This document shows, in pieces, positions 47,257 through 52,986 of a stretch of 52,986 nt of DNA. The DNA lies in assembly GCF_000160855.1 (NCBI RefSeq), contig NZ_GG700757.1, positions 10,357-63,342 on the forward strand. Direction: 5' to 3'. How positions within the stretch are numbered: the first letter of the stretch is position 1; the number at the start of each line of letters is the position of its first letter. The translations under genes were made by a program, and so were the position numbers. This stretch comes from Lactobacillus helveticus DSM 20075 = CGMCC 1.1877. GTDB lineage: Bacteria; Bacillota; Bacilli; Lactobacillales; Lactobacillaceae. The notes below the pieces were generated by a model. That model was not told where the DNA came from, searched no databases, and saw only the letters and a list, made by a program, of their open reading frames with translations.

Positions 47257-47780
47257 TATTTACCTCTGCCTTCATCTAATTGATCAGGATATAATGGCAA
47301 GCCACATTCTTCTAATACCTTGCCTTGAATGCCAAACATTTCTTTAGCTTCATCAGGTTTAATATGGTCATAGCCATTTAAATGTAAAAATCCATGAACT
47401 ACAGTATAACCAAATTCTCGATCAAATCCTGTTCCATATTCCTTACTGTGACGCTTTATCACGCTAGGACACATAAATAAGTCCCCAATATCTTCTTGAA
47501 AATCTGGATCATCTTCAAATGCTGATAAATCAATTGCATCCTCACCATCTTGTATTGCAAAAGAAATAACATCAGTTGGACGATCTTTATCACGATATTT
47601 CAAATTAATCTCATGACTACGGTCTTCATCGACAAAGTTAATACTCATTTCTAAGTTATTATCTTTACCAATCTCTTTTTTAGCTAAAAGCAATAACTTC
47701 ATAATCCAGTCTCGCCAGTCGCGATTCTTATCGTCTAAAAATCCGACTTCATCATGATATGTAACATCAATTGGATCCAT
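47256..47780 (-). CDS. ybeY: Endoribonuclease YbeY
   Basis: YbeY is a zinc ribonuclease for 16S rRNA 3' maturation and 70S quality control. The 174-aa protein has the motif [11 protein letters not shown] (metal His at about 129, 133 and 139) and the conserved arginine segment [13 protein letters not shown]. It is placed 2 bases after phoH and overlaps era. Confidence 0.96.
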   Translation of the reverse strand: MDPIDVTYHDEVGFLDDKNRDWRDWIMKLLLLAKKEIGKDNNLEMSINFVDEDRSHEINLKYRDKDRPTDVISFAIQDGEDAIDLSAFEDDPDFQEDIGDLFMCPSVIKRHSKEYGTGFDREFGYTVVHGFLHLNGYDHIKPDEAKEMFGIQGKVLEECGLPLYPDQLDEGRGK

Positions 47781-47782
47781 TT

Positions 47783-48742
47783 TTAATTTTTAATGCCCTC
47801 TTTTTCATAAGCAGTAATAATTTTGGCAACTACAGGATGTCGAACAACATCATTTGCAGAGAAATTAATGAACTTAACTTGGTCGATATTCTTTAAAATA
47901 TGCTTAGCATCAATTAAACCGCTATGCTGTCGTCCCGGTAAATCGACCTGAGTCATATCTCCATTTACGACCATCTTAGAGTTAAATCCAAGACGAGTTA
48001 AGAACATTTTCATCTGGGCATCTGTAGTATTTTGGGCTTCATCAAGAATTACAAAAGCATCGTCAAGAGTACGTCCACGCATATAAGCAAGTGGAGCAAC
48101 CTCAATTACGCCACGTTCCATCAAACGGTCAGTCGTATTAGTTCCAAGAATAGCGTACAAAGAATCATAAATTGGTCTCAAGTAGGGATCAACTTTTTCT
48201 TTTAAATCTCCTGGCAAAAAACCTAACGATTCACCAGCTTCTACAGCCGGTCTAGTCAAAATTATGCGGGAAACTTCACCCTTTTTAAAGGCAGCAATTG
48301 CACAGACAACAGCCAAAAATGTCTTACCTGTTCCGGCTGGTCCTATTCCAAAAACAACATCAGATTTATTAATGGCCTCTACATAACGCTTTTGCCCCAT
48401 ATTCTTGACTCTAATCGGTCTGCCTTTAGCCTCCCGAATTAAAACCTTTTTATACAGATCTGCAAAGTACTCAGTTGTACCCTTATCGGCCATCTTCATC
48501 GCACTCACAGTGTCGGGCGCACCAACGTTAACGCCGGTATTCACAACATTGTCTAATGCTTTCAAAACAGCAATAGCTTTTTTCACATTTGCCTCATCAT
48601 CTCCAGTAATAATAATCTCATTACCAGTATCTGAAATAGACAAATTATAACCTTCTGAAAGAAGCTTTAGATTTCCATCATTAACTCCAACTAATTTTTG
48701 AATGTCTTCTACCTTTTGAGGTATAAAAGTTGTTTGAGCCAA
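47783..48742 (-). CDS. phoH: PhoH-like ATPase
   Basis: The 319-aa P-loop protein has an N-terminal KH-like region (about residues 1-100), Walker A GPAGTGKT (134-141), Walker B FVILDEAQNT and the NGDMTQVDLP sensor block. The family is linked to RNA metabolism, but the reaction is not settled. It is always near ybeY and era in Firmicutes. Confidence 0.94.
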   Translation of the reverse strand: MAQTTFIPQKVEDIQKLVGVNDGNLKLLSEGYNLSISDTGNEIIITGDDEANVKKAIAVLKALDNVVNTGVNVGAPDTVSAMKMADKGTTEYFADLYKKVLIREAKGRPIRVKNMGQKRYVEAINKSDVVFGIGPAGTGKTFLAVVCAIAAFKKGEVSRIILTRPAVEAGESLGFLPGDLKEKVDPYLRPIYDSLYAILGTNTTDRLMERGVIEVAPLAYMRGRTLDDAFVILDEAQNTTDAQMKMFLTRLGFNSKMVVNGDMTQVDLPGRQHSGLIDAKHILKNIDQVKFINFSANDVVRHPVVAKIITAYEKEGIKN

Positions 48743-48767
48743 AAAGACCCACTCCTTCTTGTTACTA

Positions 48768-49211
48768 CTAATTCAGCTGATCACGAACTGTTTGTGAAGC
48801 AACCTTACCATCAGCGCGTCCCTTAATTTTTGGCATTAAAGCCTTCATGACTTTGCCAAAATCAGACTTGCCTTTAGCACCAACTTCATCAATCGTTTCC
48901 TTAACAACGGATTCAAGTTCTTCCCTGCTCATTTGCTTAGGCATGTACTTTTCAACTACGGCTAATTCTTTCTTAGTTTCTTCAACTAATTCAGCACGTT
49001 TAGCCTTAGTGAATTCTTCGATTGATTCTTCTCTTTGCTTTTTCTCACGATTAAGAACCGTTAATTCTTCATCTGGAGTTAGATCATGTCCCAACTTGAT
49101 TTTTTCATTCATCAAAGCAGATTTAATCATCCGGACAGTATTAAGCGTAGTCTTATCATGATTTTTCATAGCTGTTTTCATATCAGCCATGATCTTATCT
49201 GATAAACTCAA
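48768..49211 (-). CDS. yqeY: GatB/YqeY domain protein
   Basis: A 147-aa helical protein of the GatB/YqeY family, related to the tRNA-binding tail of the GatB amidotransferase subunit. Recognisable segments are MSLSDKIMADMKTAMKNHDK and the C-terminal KGRADGKVASQTVRDQL. The exact function is unknown. It is separated from rpsU by a terminator and has its own promoter, so it probably leads the yqeY-phoH-ybeY-era-recO transcript. Confidence 0.93.
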   Translation of the reverse strand: MSLSDKIMADMKTAMKNHDKTTLNTVRMIKSALMNEKIKLGHDLTPDEELTVLNREKKQREESIEEFTKAKRAELVEETKKELAVVEKYMPKQMSREELESVVKETIDEVGAKGKSDFGKVMKALMPKIKGRADGKVASQTVRDQLN

Positions 49212-49245
49212 TATGCATCCTTCTTTCTATTAAAAACCCAATAGT

Positions 49246-49254
49246 ATTATAACA
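49246..49254 (-). promoter_or_regulatory. yqeY promoter (extended -10)
   Basis: TGTTATAAT on the minus strand, 35 bases before the yqeY start. The -35 at the usual distance (TTTTAG) is weak; the TGn extension compensates. Confidence 0.6.
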
Positions 49255-49283
49255 AACTATGCGCATAACTAAAATGAAAGTAT

Positions 49284-49314
49284 AAAAAAACTCACCCATT
49301 CCCGGGTGAGTTTT
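49284..49314 (-). terminator. rpsU terminator
   Basis: On the minus strand, AAAACTCACCCG / GGGTGAGTTTTTTT forms a short strong stem with a 7-T run, 8 bases after the rpsU stop. Confidence 0.88.
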
Positions 49315-49321
49315 CAGTATA

Positions 49322-49498
49322 TTAATAATGTCTACGATTGCGTGCAGCTTCAGACTTTAACTTTCTACGAACACTTGGTTTTTCGTAGAATTCGCGTTTG
49401 CGGTATTCTTGTAAGGTACCACTTCTTGAAACGGAACGCTTGAAACGACGAAGAGCATCATCAATAGACTCGTTTTCGTGAACGATTGTCTTAGCCAT
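49322..49498 (-). CDS. rpsU: 30S ribosomal protein S21
   Basis: The 58-aa basic protein [10 protein letters not shown]... with [20 protein letters not shown] is S21, a late 30S assembly protein near the anti-Shine-Dalgarno region. It has a very strong ribosome site (GGAGGGATCAC) and its own strong promoter. The 5' leader contains a perfect 5-bp hairpin (TGGCG / CGCCA, 49522-49534). It is followed by a terminator, so it is mainly monocistronic. Confidence 0.97.
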   Translation of the reverse strand: MAKTIVHENESIDDALRRFKRSVSRSGTLQEYRKREFYEKPSVRRKLKSEAARNRRHY

Positions 49499-49547
49499 GT
49501 GTGATCCCTCCTTCCATTTCTTGGCGTTACGCCATATATTTATTTAA

Positions 49548-49575
49548 ATTATACCAAACTAATTTTGCGGGTCAA
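49548..49575 (-). promoter_or_regulatory. rpsU promoter
   Basis: TTGACC (49570-49575), a 16-base spacer and perfect TATAAT (49548-49553) on the minus strand; one of the best consensus promoters in the window. Confidence 0.85.
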
Positions 49576-49699
49576 TACATTCTTATAATATTTTTATAAA
49601 ATCCATATTATTTTAAGCCCTTACATTTTGTTAGCATTGTTTTACTAAGTTTAAATATACTTTTTCTCCAATTATCCAATATCAACTTAACGAATTTTC

Positions 49700-49729
49700 T
49701 TGTTAATCCGCTTTCATTAATAGTATAAT
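49700..49729 (+). promoter_or_regulatory. ppsR promoter
   Basis: TTGTTA (49700-49705), an 18-base spacer and perfect TATAAT (49724-49729), 24 bases before the start codon. The AT-rich stretch between this and the divergent rpsU promoter (about 49576-49699) holds nothing else that I recognise. Confidence 0.65.
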
Positions 49730-49753
49730 TATTGCAGAAAGAGGTGCTATTAT

Positions 49754-50590
49754 ATGGCAGAAACAAAAGACCAAAATGAAGTAAACATCATCATTATTTC
49801 AGATGCAGCTGGTGACACTGCCTTTAGTAATGCTACAGCCGCTGCTGCTGAATTTCCAAAGGCCCAAATTAATTATCGTCGTTATCCATTTATTACTAAT
49901 AAGGATAAACTTGATGAAGTCTTGGAGGAGATTGAAAAATATCCTAATTTAGTGATTATTTATAGTTTGGTAAAAGATGAGATGCAAATGCCTGTAATTA
50001 AATTTGCACGGGAGCACAATATCCAATGCGTTGATATTTTTTCACCGGTAGTAGAAGCAATCAAACAAACTACTCATATGACTCCTGATCAAAAGATCGG
50101 TGCTCAACACAGCTTAAATCAAAAATACTTTGATAGAATTTCTGCAATGGAATTTGCTGTTATGTATGATGATGGTAAGGATCCAAAAGGTTTCTTGGAA
50201 GCTGACGTAGTTTTACTTGGTGTATCACGTACTTCAAAGACTCCACTCTCCTTATTCTTAGCTAACAAGAATTTAAAAGTTGCTAACTTGCCTTTGGTTC
50301 CAGAAACTCATATTCCAAAGGAAATCTACGAAATTGATCCTAAGAAGATTATAGGTTTAACTAATGACCCATCAGTTTTAAACGAAATTAGACGTCAAAG
50401 AATGATTGCCTATGGTTTAAACCCTGATACTGCTTACTCTAACATGGATTCAATTAACAAAGAATTGGAATCAGCTCAAGCACTTTACAAGAAGCTTGGT
50501 TGCTATGTAATCAATGTTGCCCACCGTTCAATTGAAGAAACAGCTGCCCTTATTTTGGAGCACTTGGGCATTGACGACTATGCAAAGTAA
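49754..50590 (+). CDS. PPDK/PEP-synthase regulatory protein (DUF299)
   Basis: The 278-aa protein belongs to the bifunctional kinase/pyrophosphorylase family that switches pyruvate,phosphate dikinase or PEP synthase off and on by phosphorylating a threonine with ADP and removing it with phosphate. The P-loop GVSRTSKT (156-163), the N-terminal IISDAAGDTA and the late block IGLTNDPSVLNEIRRQRM identify it. No PPDK or PEP synthase gene is present in the window, so the target is not visible. It has a good ribosome site (AAAGAGG) and a terminator after it. Confidence 0.92.
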   Translation: MAETKDQNEVNIIIISDAAGDTAFSNATAAAAEFPKAQINYRRYPFITNKDKLDEVLEEIEKYPNLVIIYSLVKDEMQMPVIKFAREHNIQCVDIFSPVVEAIKQTTHMTPDQKIGAQHSLNQKYFDRISAMEFAVMYDDGKDPKGFLEADVVLLGVSRTSKTPLSLFLANKNLKVANLPLVPETHIPKEIYEIDPKKIIGLTNDPSVLNEIRRQRMIAYGLNPDTAYSNMDSINKELESAQALYKKLGCYVINVAHRSIEETAALILEHLGIDDYAK

Positions 50591-50608
50591 CAAATTAACT
50601 AAATAATT

Positions 50609-50648
50609 AAAAATCACTCTTGAATTTATTTTTCAAAGTGATTTTTTG
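50609..50648 (+). terminator. Terminator after the PPDK regulatory gene
   Basis: AAAATCACT / AGTGATTTT with an inner TTGAA / TTCAA stem, followed by a T run. Confidence 0.82.
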
Positions 50649-50681
50649 ATTATTAGTTTTAGAAAGAATTTTGTAACTATC

Positions 50682-50709
50682 TTGTAAAACAAATGCGCTA
50701 CATTATAGA
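50682..50709 (+). promoter_or_regulatory. Possible promoter of the second M23 gene
   Basis: TTGTAA (50682-50687), a 16-base spacer and TATAGA (50704-50709). Downstream is a small hairpin TCAGGC / GCCTGA (50738-50752) that overlaps an eight-codon reading frame (ATG at 50729). Confidence 0.4.
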
Positions 50710-50764
50710 TAATATTATTATAGAGAGGATGAAGAAATCAGGCACAGCCTGAAATACGCTATAG

Positions 50765-51393
50765 ATGAGATTTCGTAAAACAATTATTACTTTATTGGGG
50801 ACAGTTTTAATATTGCAAATGTAGTATCAGCAGACACAACGGAGGATTCTTCTCTTGCTGTCACTACAGAAAATGTTAAAGAAAAGAAGACATATAAATG
50901 GTGCTATCCATTTAAAGCTTGTAAAAAACACGGCGTGCGTCCAATGTTCAAGGCCCAAACTTTTGGTATGACAGATTATTTGCGTTCTTCTAATCCGCCT
51001 TCTTATTTCCACGACGGCTGGGACTTTGGTTATTCTGAAGTTGGTCGTTCTACTGTTTATGCTATTCATGCAGGTACAGTTAAAAAAGTCGCTTACGACA
51101 GCGGTTTAGGATGTTTTATTTGGTTTGTCAGTCCTGATAAATATGTTGAAGTTTATCAAGAAGGATTTACCAAGAAGAAAGATATTTACGTAAAAACTGG
51201 TCAAAAGATTAAAGCTGATCAAAAGACCGGTAAAATGACCGGCTCTCATTTACATTTAGGATTAATTAAGACGACCAAAGATTATATTAATAAACATGGT
51301 TTCCCATGCAAAAACTGGAATGTTGATAACGGCACTTGGCTTAATTCGATTAATGTAATTAAAAAATATTATAATAGCAAAAAAGTTATTTAA
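50765..51393 (+). pseudogene. M23 metallopeptidase paralogue with frameshifted signal peptide
   Basis: The ATG at 50765 opens a signal-peptide-like sequence (MRFRKTIITLLGTVLIL) that stops at TAG after 19 codons. A one-base change near 50812-50818 would join it to the next frame, IANVVSADTTEDSS, which supplies an AxA-like cleavage site. That frame then runs to 51393 through a complete M23 domain: FHDGWDFG, AIHAGTV and GSHLHLG, all zinc and catalytic positions kept. The domain closely matches the protein at 38674-39330, including NGTWLN near the end. Without the signal peptide the product could start at the ATG at 50935 but would stay in the cytoplasm. Confidence 0.78.
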
Positions 51394-51415
51394 CATAATT
51401 TAAGATATCGAAAGC

Positions 51416-51463
51416 AAAATTTCTATACTAAGCAAATAAAAATTTCTAGTATAGGAATTTTTG
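51416..51463 (+). terminator. Terminator after the second M23 gene
   Basis: AAAATTTCTATACTA / TAGTATAGGAATTTT with a loop of about 16 bases and trailing T residues. Confidence 0.7.
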
Positions 51464-51593
51464 ATTGGTCATTAATACAAGTTTTGTTAAACTTAGTATG
51501 TTATTCATTAATAAATAATTTCGTTGCTCAAGCGTTGCACATTTTTTACAAAATTTCTGCATTAACTTTTGTAGCAACTAAAAAGGACAATAA

Positions 51594-52472
51594 ATGGATC
51601 AATTAGATAAATTTAACCGACGCTATAATTTTCTTTCAAAATTATCTGCCGCCTTCTTTTATTCAATTGCTATTGCTATCGCGTTAAATTTTTTCTGGAC
51701 ACCCGGACATATGTACTCATCCGGTATCACAGGATTCGCCCAGTTAATTAACACCGTTAGTGAACGTTATCTTCCCTTTACGCTAACGACATCGTTTATG
51801 TACTTTATATTGAACTTCCCTTTGTTTATTCTGGCTTGGTTCAAAATTGGTCATAAATTCACATTTTTCACTATCGTTGCTGTTGTTCTGGGTTCGTTCA
51901 TGATGCATTGGATTCAACCATGGCAAATTCGTCTAGACCCGCTCGTTTGTGCCATCTTTGGTGCTTCAATTAACGGTATCGGCACAGGTTTGGCGTTAAA
52001 AAATGGTATTTCAACTGGCGGTTTAGATATTATCGGCATTGTTATTAGACAAAAAACCGGTATCAGCTACGGTAAATTTAATATTTTTATTAATCTGATT
52101 ATTATTGCCGCTGCTGGTTGCATGTTTGGTTGGACACGTGCTTTATATTCTGCATTAACTATCTTTATCAATGGTAGAGTAATTGACGCAGTTTATACAC
52201 AACACCAAAAGATGCAGGTAATAATTGTTACTCAGCATCCCCAGCACATTATTGATGGCATTCAAAACCGAATGCACCGCGGTATTACTATTTTGCATGA
52301 TGCCGAAGGTGCTTACAGCCATATTGAAAAGACTGTTTTGATCACTATCATCGATCGTTACGATATGTATGACATTCGTCAGATCGTTCAAAAAGCAGAT
52401 CCCTATGCATTCATGAGTGTAGGCGAAGTTGAGAAGGTCTATGGCTGTTTCAAGGAACAGGAAATTGTTTAG
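51594..52472 (+). CDS. YitT-family membrane protein
   Basis: The 292-aa protein has five to six helices (about residues 16-35, 54-80, 84-105, 118-140 and 155-185). A cytoplasmic DUF2179 domain (about 205-285) carries MQVIIVTQHPQHIIDGIQ, HRGITILHDAEGAYS and VLITIIDRYD. The family function is unknown; transport is suspected. Its ribosome site is AAAAGGA. The 130-base leader contains a GTTGC...GCAAC pairing but no recognised riboswitch. A strong terminator follows. Confidence 0.9.
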   Translation: MDQLDKFNRRYNFLSKLSAAFFYSIAIAIALNFFWTPGHMYSSGITGFAQLINTVSERYLPFTLTTSFMYFILNFPLFILAWFKIGHKFTFFTIVAVVLGSFMMHWIQPWQIRLDPLVCAIFGASINGIGTGLALKNGISTGGLDIIGIVIRQKTGISYGKFNIFINLIIIAAAGCMFGWTRALYSALTIFINGRVIDAVYTQHQKMQVIIVTQHPQHIIDGIQNRMHRGITILHDAEGAYSHIEKTVLITIIDRYDMYDIRQIVQKADPYAFMSVGEVEKVYGCFKEQEIV

Positions 52473-52485
52473 GTATAAATTTGTT

Positions 52486-52530
52486 AATAAGCTTCTATTG
52501 GTTATATTTCACCAATAGAAGCTTATTTTT
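52486..52530 (+). terminator. Terminator after the YitT-family gene
   Basis: A perfect 17-bp stem, AATAAGCTTCTATTGGT / ACCAATAGAAGCTTATT, with an 8-base loop and a T run. Confidence 0.92.
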
Positions 52531-52621
52531 ATTTGTTCAATTTTTTTAAAATTTTGCTCCTTTTCTGCTCCTCCATTTAATTAAAGTTTATAATCTAACT
52601 TAGATAGAAAGGCGGTTTTTG

Positions 52622-52986
52622 ATGAGCTCATATTATCAATTAGTTTGGCGAGAAAATGAATTAGACTCATATTCTACTGATAAACTTAACTTCATTTTCA
52701 ATATTATTAATCGTCCCTTCCCTGTTAGTTACAGGTAGTTATATCCTAGTCGAATTGAGTGGCAAAAAGCTGTTAAAAAACACGAAGATTTAATTAAAAG
52801 AGTTAAAAATATTATTCTGAAACGCAGCGATGCTCATACTGTTCGGGCAGCTTGGCTCAATCAGCATAATAAACAAGCAGAGGTGGCACCAAATGGCTAT
52901 ACAATTGAACAGTTAGCTAATAAGTTGCCACACATGGCAAATCAACTAGGTGCTTTTATGGAAATTGAAAACATTGAAATAAAATA
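52622..52986 (+). pseudogene. Unknown ORF interrupted by an in-frame TAG (partial)
   Basis: An ATG at 52622 follows AAAGGCGG and opens MSSYYQLVWRENELDSYS... which meets TAG at 52736-52738 after 38 codons. The same frame continues open to the window edge (LYPSRIEWQKAVKKHEDLIKRV...), with helical, charged composition and no membrane segment. The upstream start signals and the continuity of the frame suggest one gene with a nonsense mutation. The alternative is a short ORF followed by another gene lacking a start. A TATAAT at 52589-52594 may be its -10. No family is recognised and the 3' end is off the window. Confidence 0.6.

Noticed and set aside
50729..50752. Eight-codon leader peptide before the second M23 gene
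   Set aside because: It lacks a spaced ribosome site and has no codon bias pointing to attenuation; the overlapping 6-bp hairpin is too short to interpret.
1..52986. Mobile elements, CRISPR arrays, prophage or toxin-antitoxin genes
   Set aside because: No transposase, integrase, spaced direct repeats or phage genes were found on either strand; the 63-aa protein alone has no toxin partner.

Overview
This window is a low-GC Gram-positive chromosome segment. Gene order and protein sequences point to a Lactobacillus of the acidophilus/helveticus type. That is an inference from the DnaQ-DinG fusion, the RexA/RexB-type AddAB, the lactobacillal mevalonate cluster, TTG starts, and the rnpB-gpsB-ypsA-recU-PBP1A order. 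Most of the window is conserved housekeeping DNA. No insertion sequence, prophage, CRISPR array, tRNA or rRNA gene was seen. Several genes are visibly broken, as expected of a strain undergoing gene decay; dairy L. helveticus would fit.

Layout. 1-5.9 kb, minus strand: the end of fhs lies at the left edge, preceded by a small membrane ORF with a damaged start, a doubly frameshifted metallophosphoesterase, a THUMP/SAM methyltransferase, rnpB, gpsB and ypsA. 5.9-8.9 kb, plus strand: recU-PBP1A. 9.1-22.2 kb, minus strand: addB-addA-dinG-tseB-asnS and dnaD-nth, a block of DNA repair and replication genes. 22.3-26.3 kb, plus strand: a complete mevalonate-to-IPP cluster (mvk-mvaD-pmk-fni). 26.3-29.4 kb, minus strand: rsmF and two poorly characterised genes. 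29.5-30.3 kb, plus strand: lepB and a 63-aa protein. 30.3-31.5 kb: a rarA pseudogene. 31.6-35.2 kb, minus strand: a YtrA-type GntR regulator, one ABC ATPase and three tandem paralogous six-helix membrane proteins. 35.4-38.2 kb, minus strand: pepT, a Nif3-family gene and trmK. 38.3-39.3 kb, plus strand: a broken NUDIX gene and an M23 peptidase. 39.4-49.5 kb, minus strand: rpsU, then yqeY-phoH-ybeY-era-recO, a T-box, glyQ-glyS, dnaG and rpoD. 49.7-53 kb, plus strand: a PPDK/PEP-synthase regulatory protein, a second M23 gene with a broken signal peptide, a YitT-family membrane protein, and an ORF with an internal stop that runs off the right edge.

How the genes work together. The yqeY-to-rpoD block joins ribosome assembly (YbeY, Era), repair (RecO), glycine charging under T-box control, primer synthesis and the main sigma factor. 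The 9-22 kb block provides double-strand break processing, a helicase-nuclease and base excision repair. Three proteins there that are Fe-S enzymes in many bacteria (Nth, AddB, DinG) all lack the cluster cysteines. The YtrA operon has a clear promoter with a near-palindromic operator at the predicted transcription start.

I found no obvious new defence or biosynthetic system. The items most worth a second look are the Fe-S-free repair set, a cysteine in a normally invariant arginine position of sigma region 2.3, the three-permease ABC operon, and the loss of rarA.
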